A DNA stretch of 57,543 nucleotides from an uncultured Lachnoclostridium sp. Lineage in GTDB: Bacteria > Bacillota > Clostridia > Lachnospirales > Lachnospiraceae. A model generated the notes under the pieces. It ran no database searches and was not told where the DNA came from. It was given only the letters and a program-made list of their open reading frames with translations. Both the position numbers and the translations under genes were made by a program. This document shows positions 9,599 through 18,609 of this stretch, piece after piece (positions within the stretch are counted from its first letter, which is position 1; every line of letters begins with the position of its first letter). The stretch lies in contig CAMMSL010000017.1 of NCBI GenBank assembly GCA_946499505.1, positions 1 to 57,543 of the forward strand. Reading direction: 5' to 3'.

Positions 9599-10671
9599 TA
9601 AAACTCTCCTGTCATATCGACACTAGCAAAATCATCCAATGGTAACTTTACTGCTCTGCCTTCTTTCTGACTCTTATAAATAGCCAGCACTAATTCCAAA
9701 GCATTACGTCCGGCATATGCATCCACATAAGGCTGACGATCCTTTTGAATTGCTTCTATCACATCTGCATAAAGACTTGTATGGCCATTTCCGTATACAT
9801 TGCTTGTCTGCTCTTCCAGTCCTTTATTAGACTGATCCGCTTCTGTTTCATCTGCAAAGTTCCAGACATCGATGTTATTAGTCGATTTTCCGCCTAGCTT
9901 AACCGTACCTTTTTCTCCAAAAAGATATAATGTTTCTTCAAGATTCTGCGGATATACGTTTGTCGTTCCCTCTATTGTTGCAACTGCACCGTTTTTAAAT
10001 TTCACAACAGCCATACCGATATCCTCGGCTTCAAGATAATCATGGAACTGCTGCTTTGTAACGCCGTATACTTCATCAATCTCATTTCCCATCATCCAGC
10101 GTAAAAGATCGATACCATGAATACATTGATTCATAAGAGCACCGCCATCCTGAGCCCATGTCCCACGCCATGGAGCCTGGGTATAATAATCTTTATTCCG
10201 ATTCCATCTAACATGAATAGAACCGTGCGATAGCTTGCCAAAACGACCTGCTTCCAAAGCCTTTCTCATCTCCTGAACCGCAATATTGAATCTGTTCTGG
10301 TGACAAGCTGACACTTTCACATGTTTTTTCTCTGAAAGTTCAATAATCTTATTGGCATCCGCTATACTCATAGCCATAGGTTTTTCAATAATAACATTAA
10401 TGCCATGCTCAATGCAATATAAAGCAATCTCTGCATGAAGCCCACTTTCTGTAGCAATGCCGACCAATTCAAGATCATTTTCTTCAATCATCTTTTTATA
10501 ATCCGTATATCGTTTGATAGAAGCATTTTTCTCCAATCCATGTTTTGAAAGGACATTTTCAATATGTTCCGGCACTACGTCACATGCCGCAACAAACTCC
10601 AGATTGTTGTTTATAACAGCTTTCACATGATTTGTAGAAATTCTTCCACATCCGATTAATGCATACTTCAT
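9598..10671 (-). CDS. wbpB: WbpB-type NAD-dependent oxidoreductase (Gfo/Idh/MocA family)
   Basis: A 357-residue oxidoreductase that, in this pathway, oxidises the C3 hydroxyl of UDP-N-acetylglucosaminuronate before transamination. The N-terminal Rossmann motif is ALIGCGRIS, and the family signature EKPMAMS lies about residue 96, with the lysine that serves in catalysis. A segment [11 protein letters not shown] carries the histidine commonly used as acid/base. It is followed without a gap by the acetyltransferase and preceded by wbpA at 11 bases. It could act on a related sugar, but the four-gene order is characteristic. Confidence 0.85.
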   Translation of the reverse strand: MKYALIGCGRISTNHVKAVINNNLEFVAACDVVPEHIENVLSKHGLEKNASIKRYTDYKKMIEENDLELVGIATESGLHAEIALYCIEHGINVIIEKPMAMSIADANKIIELSEKKHVKVSACHQNRFNIAVQEMRKALEAGRFGKLSHGSIHVRWNRNKDYYTQAPWRGTWAQDGGALMNQCIHGIDLLRWMMGNEIDEVYGVTKQQFHDYLEAEDIGMAVVKFKNGAVATIEGTTNVYPQNLEETLYLFGEKGTVKLGGKSTNNIDVWNFADETEADQSNKGLEEQTSNVYGNGHTSLYADVIEAIQKDRQPYVDAYAGRNALELVLAIYKSQKEGRAVKLPLDDFASVDMTGEF

Positions 10672-10682
10672 AACTCTTTCTC

Positions 10683-11996
10683 CTATAATACCTCAATATT
10701 CTCTCTATTCTTGATGTTTTTCATAACATTTTTTGTATCAAAAATCTCATCCGCATTTTTCTGTATCATATCGTAATCTACATTTGAATGTGCTGTTGTA
10801 ATCATAATCAAATCATAGGAGGCAATAATCTCCGGATTAATTTCAGAAATCCCCTGATATTTTTGTCCTTTATACTTATACTCTGCTATCCATGGATCAT
10901 AAAAATCAACTTCCGCCTTTTCACGTTTAAGTACCTCAATGACGCGTAATGCCGGACTTTCTCTATAATCATCAATATCTTGCTTATATGCAACTCCCAA
11001 TACAAGAACTCTAGAGCCATTCATAGCCTTTTTCTTTTTATTCAGTATTTTACTTGCACGCTCCACGCAATACTCTGGCATTTTATCATTAATAATCATA
11101 GAACTCTCAATCATTGATGTATGGAAGCCATATTCACGTGCTTTCCATGTAAGATAATATGGATCAAGAGGGATACAATGGCCGCCGAGTCCCGGTCCTG
11201 GATAGAAGGCTTGGAAACCATATGGTTTTGTCTTTGCTGCATCAATAACTTCCCACATACTGATTCCCATTTTCTGGCAAAGCATAGTGAGTTCATTGAT
11301 AAGGCCAATATTTATATTACGGTAAGTATTTTCAAGAATTTTTTCCATCTCCGCAATTGCTGGACTGGACACTTCACATACTTCACCCTCGAGTACCGCC
11401 CTATACATAGTTGCTATAACTTCTGTTGCGTCTTTTCCAATCGCACCTACAACCTTAGGAGTATTTTTTGTTTTATATATCAGGTTGCCTGGGTCTACAC
11501 GTTCAGGAGAAAATCCAAGATAGAAATCCTCACCACACTTAAGACCTGATCCCTCTTCAAGAATAGGTTTGATAAGTTCTTCTGTTGTTCCTGGGTAAGT
11601 AGTTGACTCAAGTACTACCATGGTGCCTTTAGTAAGATACTTTGAAATAGATTCAGTGGAAGATCTTACATAACTTATATCTGGCTCCTGATGTGAATCT
11701 AACGGAGTAGGTACACAAATAGCTATGAAATCGACATCCTTTACAAAGCTAAAATCTGTTGTAGCTTTTAGCCTTCCTTCTGCTACAAGTCTTTTAAGGT
11801 CACTGTCAACGACATCCCCAATATAGTTATGGCCCTCATTAACCATTTTAACTTTTTCAGGCTGCACATCGAATCCTATAGTCTTAAAACCAGCTTTCGC
11901 TTTTTCCACAGCGAGTGGAAGCCCCACGTAACCAAGACCCACAACTCCTACTACAATACTTTTGTCAGAAATTTTCTTCAACAATTCTTCTTTCAT
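10683..11996 (-). CDS. wbpA: UDP-N-acetyl-D-glucosamine 6-dehydrogenase (WbpA-like)
   Basis: A UDP-sugar 6-dehydrogenase of 437 residues that converts the C6 hydroxymethyl of UDP-GlcNAc to a carboxylate in two NAD-dependent steps. The N-terminal NAD site is GVVGLGYVGLPLA (about residues 17-29). The catalytic cysteine lies in PGPGLGGHCIPLDPYYL, and the C-terminal domain carries SRVLVLGVAYKQDIDDYRESPA. The whole-chain pattern resembles WbpA more than UDP-glucose dehydrogenases. UDP-ManNAc made by the nearby epimerase is an alternative substrate, in which case the product would be UDP-ManNAcA. Confidence 0.85.
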   Translation of the reverse strand: MKEELLKKISDKSIVVGVVGLGYVGLPLAVEKAKAGFKTIGFDVQPEKVKMVNEGHNYIGDVVDSDLKRLVAEGRLKATTDFSFVKDVDFIAICVPTPLDSHQEPDISYVRSSTESISKYLTKGTMVVLESTTYPGTTEELIKPILEEGSGLKCGEDFYLGFSPERVDPGNLIYKTKNTPKVVGAIGKDATEVIATMYRAVLEGEVCEVSSPAIAEMEKILENTYRNINIGLINELTMLCQKMGISMWEVIDAAKTKPYGFQAFYPGPGLGGHCIPLDPYYLTWKAREYGFHTSMIESSMIINDKMPEYCVERASKILNKKKKAMNGSRVLVLGVAYKQDIDDYRESPALRVIEVLKREKAEVDFYDPWIAEYKYKGQKYQGISEINPEIIASYDLIMITTAHSNVDYDMIQKNADEIFDTKNVMKNIKNRENIEVL

Positions 11997-11998
11997 AT

Positions 11999-13123
11999 TT
12001 ATTCTCCTTTCAAATCTTTAACAACTTTTAAAGCTCTCTCTTCCCAAGTATTTTTCATCAAACAAGTTACAGAGTTTTTATGTTTTTCTAGTAAAATATC
12101 CTGATCTTCATTTATCCGTTCAAGCAATTCTATCATAGAATAGTCATCGTAATCAATACAAAATCCATTATCCCATTTTTGAACAAATTTTCCCGCTTCC
12201 ATTCCTCCTGTTGCTATAACAGGAGTTACAAATCCTAAATATTCAAAAAGCTTTATTGGCATAGAAAAACTCATATATTTACTTATGGGGAAATAACAAC
12301 AACACAAATCAGACTTCATATAATATTTTTTTAGGTGTTCTCCTGATTCATGTATAATCTTAACTCTTTCATTTAAAAAAGGAGTATACTTACTTTTAAC
12401 CTTTTCCCATTCTTCTTTTCTAGCACAAACAGTCAAATATGCATTGTTTGTGTGAAAAACTGCATTAAAAACTTCTGTCAAATCATAGATTCCACTCACA
12501 CCACCAACATAAAAAATATTTAGCGGTCCTTCTTTCCGACTTTTAAAATATTTATTTCTTTGTTCTACAATATCACCATTGTACACAGCACCTGGTGGTA
12601 ACAGATCGACTTTTTTAATTTTATACTTATTAAGCAAAGGAGCCATCTGTCCTGATGGTAGATACAAAACATCTACAATCTTTTCATATTTTTTTAGGTC
12701 ATACTTATAAAATGGAATTGTAACCATTCTTTTTGGAAGGGATACCTTAGATTTATAATCCTCAAATTTCCAATGTATATCTCTATAAAAAAGGCCTATT
12801 CTTATATTATTTCTTTTGCAGTAAGTTAGAAAACTAAAATCTAACCTTGGAAAAAGTGGCAAATGTTTTTTTTCGGTCAATAAAGTAGGCATCGTACTAG
12901 ATTCTGAATAGACAAAATCATATTTTTTACCCTTTTTTATTTCTGCCTTTATCCTATCAATCTGTTTCTTACGTGTACTCCCATATCCCATCACAATATC
13001 AACATTATAACCTATTGATTTGAACGCATCTATCATTTTAGGGGGCCGCACATGTGATCCAGATTTAGCATCGGGATCGATATAATTAGGCACATGAAAA
13101 ATGCACCATTTTTCAGCAATCAT
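11999..13123 (-). CDS. Glycosyltransferase, GT-B fold
   Basis: A 374-residue protein with the two-Rossmann-domain organisation of GT-B transferases. A C-terminal donor-site region reads PLNIFYVGGVSGIYDL, followed later by MPIKLFEYLGFVTPVIAT with the conserved glutamate-tyrosine pattern of family 4-like enzymes. The open frame starts at a GTG at 13132 that touches the ribosome site; the ATG at 13123, ten bases after AGGAG, is the better start. It probably adds one residue of the repeat unit at the cytoplasmic face. Donor and linkage are unknown. Base composition is AT-rich like its neighbours. Confidence 0.75.
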   Translation of the reverse strand: MIAEKWCIFHVPNYIDPDAKSGSHVRPPKMIDAFKSIGYNVDIVMGYGSTRKKQIDRIKAEIKKGKKYDFVYSESSTMPTLLTEKKHLPLFPRLDFSFLTYCKRNNIRIGLFYRDIHWKFEDYKSKVSLPKRMVTIPFYKYDLKKYEKIVDVLYLPSGQMAPLLNKYKIKKVDLLPPGAVYNGDIVEQRNKYFKSRKEGPLNIFYVGGVSGIYDLTEVFNAVFHTNNAYLTVCARKEEWEKVKSKYTPFLNERVKIIHESGEHLKKYYMKSDLCCCYFPISKYMSFSMPIKLFEYLGFVTPVIATGGMEAGKFVQKWDNGFCIDYDDYSMIELLERINEDQDILLEKHKNSVTCLMKNTWEERALKVVKDLKGE

Positions 13124-13136
13124 TTTGTTCACACTC

Positions 13137-14246
13137 CTAAATATCTTTATTTATCTCTGTGTATAACTCATTTAACAAACAAACCTCCTTGCCGCAGGTA
13201 TTTTTAGCAAAGTACTTCTCATTCTTCCGAAATTTATTTGAGATTTTATCGCATATTCCTTCCAAAGAAATATCACATTTCTCATTACTGATATATGTTA
13301 CATTTTCAAAGCCAGAAAACACTTCTCTACACACAGGAATATCTGATGTTATCAGGGGAATTCCAAAAGTTGCCATTTCGCAAGCCATTACTCCCTGAGC
13401 ATCTGTTCTTGTCGGCATGAGTGCACATCTTGATGCATTAAGTAAACTTATAATTTCTTTGTGATTCAAATTTTTATTTTCTACAATTAAGTTTTCTGGT
13501 TTGCTTCTATACCTAAAATAGTCTCCTTTTCCAATCAAATAGAAACTTTTATTCGGATTATTGTATGCTAGCCTAACTATAATATCGACACCATATTTCG
13601 AACCATCGAGATTACTTCTGACACTCACAAAATCATACTTTTTTTTATAGTCTTTTTTGTACGACTCTGTTTCAAACACAGAACCTATACAGTTATAGAT
13701 AATTGAATATCTATTTTTCAATTCGTTTTCTGATAATTTAATCCACTTTTTAAATTCATCAAACATCCATTGACTAACAAATACAAACCATGACTTTTCC
13801 AAACACTTTAGAAAAACCTTTTTCCAAAATTTCAATTTATAAATATCATAAATATCCTTTACCGTTTCTTTAATAAAATTACTGTCTTTAACATAGTCAT
13901 ATGGCTTCGGATAGATTTTCGAACAGCGAAGAACTTCATGCCCATGAAAAAAGAACAGAAATTTAGGGAATTTAGTGCCATATTTTTTTATGAACTTGTA
14001 ATGGTACCGTATATTTGCTGCATGTAAAATCAAAATATCATAAGACTGATTATTATACCTATTCTGATAATGTTCCAGCCCAAATACCTTTATTCCGTCA
14101 ATTTCATATTCTTGGCAAGTACTAAAATTCAAAACCTCAACTTCAATTCCTTTCTGGATATAATACAAGTTACGTGTATGAACATAGTACATATTCTTGC
14201 TTCCATCCAGTTCAGGATATGCTGTCGCTAAAACTAATACTCTCAT
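13137..14246 (-). CDS. Glycosyltransferase family 4-like protein
   Basis: A cytoplasmic GT-B transferase of 369 residues. The start is MRVLVLATAYPELDGSKN, a typical acceptor-domain beginning. The C-terminal half carries FYLIGKGDYFRY and a donor-site stretch ALMPTRTDAQGVMACEMATFGIPLITSD that matches the EX7E pattern of family 4. AAGGAG precedes the ATG. It follows the epimerase gene by 11 bases and is followed by another transferase after 13 bases, all in one operon. It is expected to extend the lipid-linked oligosaccharide; the sugar is not predictable. Confidence 0.8.
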   Translation of the reverse strand: MRVLVLATAYPELDGSKNMYYVHTRNLYYIQKGIEVEVLNFSTCQEYEIDGIKVFGLEHYQNRYNNQSYDILILHAANIRYHYKFIKKYGTKFPKFLFFFHGHEVLRCSKIYPKPYDYVKDSNFIKETVKDIYDIYKLKFWKKVFLKCLEKSWFVFVSQWMFDEFKKWIKLSENELKNRYSIIYNCIGSVFETESYKKDYKKKYDFVSVRSNLDGSKYGVDIIVRLAYNNPNKSFYLIGKGDYFRYRSKPENLIVENKNLNHKEIISLLNASRCALMPTRTDAQGVMACEMATFGIPLITSDIPVCREVFSGFENVTYISNEKCDISLEGICDKISNKFRKNEKYFAKNTCGKEVCLLNELYTEINKDI

Positions 14247-14257
14247 AATAAGTCTCC

Positions 14258-15355
14258 TTATAATACATTTTTCAGAATATCAATTATTCTTTCCGAAGCA
14301 TGTCCATCGCCATACGGATTTGATGCATTGCTCATTTTTCTATACTCCTCTTTATCTGTTAGTAACTTATTAAACTCCTCATAAATAACTTCTTCAGAAG
14401 TTCCAACAAGCTTGAGAGTGCCGGCTTCAATTCCTTCTGGTCTCTCAGTTGTATCTCTCATTACTAATACCGGTTTTCCCAAAGACGGCGCCTCTTCCTG
14501 AATACCCCCACTATCAGTTAATATTAAAAATGATCTTGCCAAAAAATTATGAAAATCGATAACTTCCAATGGGTCAATAATTTTTATTCTGTCGTGTCCT
14601 GCTAAAATATCATTAGCTGCCTGCCGAACTGCGGGATTCATATGAATAGGATAAACAACCTTTATATCCTCATGCTCACAAACAATTCTTTTTATAGCTC
14701 TAAACATACTATGCAGTGGCTTTCCGAGATTCTCTCTCCTATGTGCAGTAAGCATTATAAGCCTGCTGTCTTTCGCCCAATCCAAAATAGGATGACTGTA
14801 ATCCTCCCTAACAGTTGTCTTTAAAGCATCTATAGCAGTATTTCCCGTCACATATATATTATTGGGGTTTTTACCTTCATTAAGTAAGTTCTGTTTTGCT
14901 CTTTCTGTCGGAGCAAAATGACATTTTGCAATTAATCCTACTGCCTGTCTGTTAAATTCCTCAGGATACGGCGAATAAATATTATAAGTCCTCAAGCCAG
15001 CCTCTACATGCCCCACTGGGATCTGAAGATAATAGCAAGCTAACGCTGTCACAAATGTCGTTGACGTATCTCCATGAACAAGAACAATATCTGGTTTCCA
15101 CTCATCTAACACTTCTTTTATTCGCTCCAGTATATTAACCGTAACATCAAAAAGAGTCTGCTTGTCTTTCATAATAGCCAAATTATAATCTGGCTCTACT
15201 CCAAATGCATCTAATACTTGATCTAACATTTGCTTATGTTGTCCAGTCACACAAACAGAGACACAAAAACTATTATCTAATTTTATCGCTTTAATAAGCG
15301 GACACATTTTTATCGCTTCTGGCCTTGTTCCAAAAACAACCATTACTCTTTTCAC
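14258..15355 (-). CDS. wecB: UDP-N-acetylglucosamine 2-epimerase (non-hydrolysing)
   Basis: Interconverts UDP-GlcNAc and UDP-ManNAc in the cytoplasm. The 365-residue chain closely resembles Bacillus MnaA/WecB along its length: VFGTRPEAIKM, VHGDTSTTF, GHVEAGLRT, YPEEFNRQ, VTGNTAIDAL, TAHRRENLG, ILTDSGGIQEEAPSLGKPVL and RDTTERPE. Position 15355 is a GTG, with GAGG ten bases upstream, matching the usual N-terminus. A WbpI-like role (epimerising the diacetamido-uronate) is possible in this cluster, but the resemblance to MnaA favours UDP-ManNAc, a capsule or teichoic-type precursor. Confidence 0.92.
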   Translation of the reverse strand: MKRVMVVFGTRPEAIKMCPLIKAIKLDNSFCVSVCVTGQHKQMLDQVLDAFGVEPDYNLAIMKDKQTLFDVTVNILERIKEVLDEWKPDIVLVHGDTSTTFVTALACYYLQIPVGHVEAGLRTYNIYSPYPEEFNRQAVGLIAKCHFAPTERAKQNLLNEGKNPNNIYVTGNTAIDALKTTVREDYSHPILDWAKDSRLIMLTAHRRENLGKPLHSMFRAIKRIVCEHEDIKVVYPIHMNPAVRQAANDILAGHDRIKIIDPLEVIDFHNFLARSFLILTDSGGIQEEAPSLGKPVLVMRDTTERPEGIEAGTLKLVGTSEEVIYEEFNKLLTDKEEYRKMSNASNPYGDGHASERIIDILKNVL

Positions 15356-15451
15356 AATTAGTACACCTCATCTATTCATCTATAATATAGTTATACGTGC
15401 TTTTGAATTTTTCCTACTGTATACAGCGCTAATGCTTTAATAAATATTTTT
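15356..15451. other. AT-rich gap inside the polysaccharide operon
   Basis: A 96-base spacer between two operon genes, longer than the others in this cluster. It contains no convincing open frame, hairpin or promoter that I could identify. Confidence 0.5.
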
Positions 15452-16696
15452 TCACTTAGATTCGACTACTTTCTGAAGAATAATTTCAATTTTAGTAGCC
15501 AGATTCTTATAATCAAACATTTTCCCGCATTCTCGCGAATTACGACAATACTGCTCATATTCTTTTTTGTCCATATTTACAAATTTCAATATAGCATTTT
15601 TATATGCTTCGCCATCTGCAAACCTTCTGGTTATGCCAAGATGATACTTCTTTATCAAATCATATTTCACCGGAAGATTACACAATATAGGTTTACTACT
15701 AGCCATATATTCAAAAAGTTTATTCCAACTGCACCCATATTTGTTAAGAGCAGCCGCTCTTACATTAATAACATTTAAATCCGAATGACTCAATATAAAA
15801 GGAATATATTTTTTTTCTACTCGGCCTTTAAACTTAACATTTAAATTATTTGCATTACATTCTTCTTCCAGCTTTTTTTTCTCTGTCCCATCGCCATAAA
15901 TCAAAATCTGTATACTCTTATCATCCTTAAGATATCTAGCAGCATCAACTAGTGTTCCAAGATTATTAACCTGCCTGATTGAACCAACATAAATCACTTT
16001 AAACGTAGAATCATTCATCAAATCCGGATCCTCAATCTGATACTTTTTATAATTCTCCTCAAACTCCTCCAAGTCCACGCCATTATTTACATGATTCACT
16101 TTTTTGAGATCTACAACTTTATCCCAACCCTTATCACAAATGTATTCTTTTCCGCCCTCCATGGTAAAAATAAGCTGATCCGCCTTTTTATAGATCCATT
16201 TTTCCAATTGGTATAATATTTGTATAACAGGATTTTTTCTCGATATTTTGTTGTACTCGACAATAGATTCCGGCCAAAGATCCCTCACTTCCACAACTAC
16301 CGGTATTTTATACTTTCTTCCAAATCTTAAGGCAAAAAAGGCCACGAAAAGATCAGGAGAGGACGTATAGATCACATCCGGCTTCTGCTTTTTATAAAAC
16401 AACTTCATCGCCTTCCATGTCTTAAAAGGGAGATCCATCATGTTGACCACTCTATCCATGCCATTTCCCTTATAGTCCCTGCTCCTGACAAATGTATACT
16501 CTACCCCGTCTTCCATCTCTTCGCGATAAAGAGACCTGTCCTTTATCATATTGATATCTGTATTATGAATCTTGCTGGAAGTGAAAATCTTTACAGTATG
16601 GCCTTTTTTCTGCAGATATTTTGAAAAATAATAATGTCTTACCAGCCCTCCCATACTCGGTGGTATAGCGTAATGATTCACAATCCATATATTCAT
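15452..16696 (-). CDS. WbuB-like family 4 glycosyltransferase
   Basis: A 414-residue GT-B enzyme with the N-terminus typical of WbuB-type transferases (NHYAIPPSMGGLVRHYYFSKYLQKKGH), a middle segment VVVEVRDLWPES and a donor-site region FKVIYVGSIRQVNNLGTLVDA followed by LFEYMASSKPILCN. Such enzymes often add the second sugar onto the lipid-linked initiating residue. AAGGAG precedes the ATG. It lies 16 bases after the initiating sugar-transferase gene, consistent with the second step (inference). Confidence 0.85.
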   Translation of the reverse strand: MNIWIVNHYAIPPSMGGLVRHYYFSKYLQKKGHTVKIFTSSKIHNTDINMIKDRSLYREEMEDGVEYTFVRSRDYKGNGMDRVVNMMDLPFKTWKAMKLFYKKQKPDVIYTSSPDLFVAFFALRFGRKYKIPVVVEVRDLWPESIVEYNKISRKNPVIQILYQLEKWIYKKADQLIFTMEGGKEYICDKGWDKVVDLKKVNHVNNGVDLEEFEENYKKYQIEDPDLMNDSTFKVIYVGSIRQVNNLGTLVDAARYLKDDKSIQILIYGDGTEKKKLEEECNANNLNVKFKGRVEKKYIPFILSHSDLNVINVRAAALNKYGCSWNKLFEYMASSKPILCNLPVKYDLIKKYHLGITRRFADGEAYKNAILKFVNMDKKEYEQYCRNSRECGKMFDYKNLATKIEIILQKVVESK

Positions 16697-16712
16697 TGGG
16701 GTTACTCCTTCA

Positions 16713-17393
16713 CTACTTGATTACAGCTATAACTGTTGCTGCCATTGTTTTTATATCCTGTATGAAACTGAATTTCTTGATTGACTCAAGATTATATTTC
16801 ATCTTTTCTGGCAGGATTGTCTCTATATATACTTGATCCGCATCATCCGCAGATTCCAGAAGCTTTTCTTCATCCTTATACTCAATACTGGCAAGAGATG
16901 TAACTCCCGCAGGAAGAAGAAGAGTCGCTTTCATTTCATTCGTATAATGAGACACATACTTCTCAACTTCAGGTCTCGTTCCCACAAAAGTCATATCTCC
17001 GGTCAGAATATTGAGAAGCTGCGGAAGCTCATCCAGTCTGCATCCCCTCAATTTCTTTCCAATATTCGTCACTCTTGCATCACCTTTTGTGGTAACCTGA
17101 GTCCCGATCTTATCCGCATTATTGACCATAGTACGGAATTTAAAGATACGGAAAGTCTTTCCATACCTTGTCACTCTGACCTGACGAAAAAAGACAGGTC
17201 CCTTGGAATCTGTCTTGATCAAAACACTCAGCACTAACAGAACCGGCGAAAGGACAATGAGCAGCAGACTCGCAATTATTATATCAAAAATACGTTTAAG
17301 AATCAAACTTCCGGTATGTCTTTTTAATATATCATAGTAAGTTCTGACTTCCGGAACCTGCATATCCGGCGGAAGATCTTCCCACTTTTTCAT
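16713..17393 (-). CDS. Initiating phosphoglycosyl transferase (PglC/WbaP family)
   Basis: Transfers a sugar-1-phosphate from a UDP-sugar to undecaprenyl phosphate, starting repeat-unit assembly. The 226-residue chain has one re-entrant hydrophobic segment (about residues 34-60) and then the catalytic core: GPVFFRQVRVTRYGK, FRIFKFRTM and the aspartate-glutamate dyad in CRLDELPQLLNIL, ending with GDMTFVGTRPE. The short monotopic form resembles PglC rather than five-helix WbaP. It follows an aminotransferase and a dehydratase by 6 bases and 1 base of spacing, respectively, so the first sugar is likely a 4-amino-4,6-dideoxy-HexNAc (inference). Confidence 0.9.
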   Translation of the reverse strand: MKKWEDLPPDMQVPEVRTYYDILKRHTGSLILKRIFDIIIASLLLIVLSPVLLVLSVLIKTDSKGPVFFRQVRVTRYGKTFRIFKFRTMVNNADKIGTQVTTKGDARVTNIGKKLRGCRLDELPQLLNILTGDMTFVGTRPEVEKYVSHYTNEMKATLLLPAGVTSLASIEYKDEEKLLESADDADQVYIETILPEKMKYNLESIKKFSFIQDIKTMAATVIAVIK

Positions 17394-17399
17394 TGTTCC

Positions 17400-18608
17400 T
17401 TATTCCTCGTTCAAAGATTTTCTGAATGTATCAATCACATAGTCCACTTCTTCATCACTTAACTTTGTGTGAAGAGGAAGTGTGATCTCATTGTCATACA
17501 TTGCATAAGCATTAGGATAATCTTTAATATCGAAACCAAGATCCTTATATGCCGTCAACAAAGGCAACGGTTTATAATGAACATTTGTTGCAACACCGGC
17601 TTCAGCCATCTTGATTATAATTTTATTACATTCCTCTCTTGTTTTCCCGTTTAGACGTACAAGATATAAATGACCGCTTGATGAAAAATCGTCTCCGTAA
17701 TGCTTCAGTACTCTTACATCCAGATCTGCAAGTCCTTCATTATACTTCTCAATAATCTCTTTTCTACGCTTAAGCAGCTCTGGATACCGCTTTAACTGTA
17801 CAATACCGATAGACGCCATAATATCTGTCATATTACATTTGAAATAAGGCGCAACAATATCATATTCCCATGCTCCGAGCTGGGTTTTTGCCAGTGCATC
17901 TTTCGACTGTCCATGAAGAGAAAGAAGCATAAGCTGGTTATATATTGCGTCATTATCCACACCTTCGATATCTCTCCATACAAGTGCGCCACCCTCAGCT
18001 GTTGTAAGATTTTTAACAGCATGGAAAGAAAAGCTGGTAAAATCAGCTATCTCTCCGCAATGTTTTCCATTTCTCATTGCACCAAATGCATGAGCCCCAT
18101 CAGCAGCCACTGCTATTCTTCCGATTTTAGATTGGATTTCATTATCGGCATGGAACAGAGCGCGTTTTCTTTCCACGATATCGAATATTTTTTTATAATC
18201 ACAGATTACCCCGCCCAGATCTACCGGGATTATTGCCTTTGTTCTCTCCGTAATTGCCTGTTCAAGCAAATTGTAGTCCATTTCATAGGAATCCGGCCGT
18301 ACATCGACAAGGACAAGCTTCGCGCCAACATGACAGACAACGCTTGCTGAAGCAGTATAGGTATATGCTGTTGTGATCACCTCATCTCCCGGTCCGATTC
18401 CCAGAACTCTAAGCGCCATTTCTGCACATGCCGTAGCCGAATTCAGGCATACAGCCCTGCTGGTATGACAATATTCAGCGATCTGCTTTTCGAACGCTTT
18501 TGTCTTAGGCCCTGTTGTAATCCATCCGCTTTTTAAAGTATCAACAACTTCTTCTATCTCTTCATCCGTTATATCCGGAGGGGAGAAAGCAATATGCATG
18601 TTTTTCAT
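17400..18608 (-). CDS. DegT-family UDP-4-keto-sugar aminotransferase (PglE-like)
   Basis: A PLP-dependent enzyme of 402 residues. Visible motifs are LKSGWITTGPKT at the start, LNSATACAEMAL for phosphate binding, the aspartate region AVAADGAHAFGAM and the Schiff-base lysine in FSFHAVKNLTTAEGGAL. It would aminate the 4-keto-6-deoxy sugar produced by the adjacent dehydratase, giving UDP-4-amino-4,6-dideoxy-HexNAc. GGAGG is close upstream. No PglD-type N-acetyltransferase follows, so either the amine stays free or the acetyltransferase is elsewhere. Confidence 0.88.
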   Translation of the reverse strand: MKNMHIAFSPPDITDEEIEEVVDTLKSGWITTGPKTKAFEKQIAEYCHTSRAVCLNSATACAEMALRVLGIGPGDEVITTAYTYTASASVVCHVGAKLVLVDVRPDSYEMDYNLLEQAITERTKAIIPVDLGGVICDYKKIFDIVERKRALFHADNEIQSKIGRIAVAADGAHAFGAMRNGKHCGEIADFTSFSFHAVKNLTTAEGGALVWRDIEGVDNDAIYNQLMLLSLHGQSKDALAKTQLGAWEYDIVAPYFKCNMTDIMASIGIVQLKRYPELLKRRKEIIEKYNEGLADLDVRVLKHYGDDFSSSGHLYLVRLNGKTREECNKIIIKMAEAGVATNVHYKPLPLLTAYKDLGFDIKDYPNAYAMYDNEITLPLHTKLSDEEVDYVIDTFRKSLNEE

Positions 18609-18609
18609 T

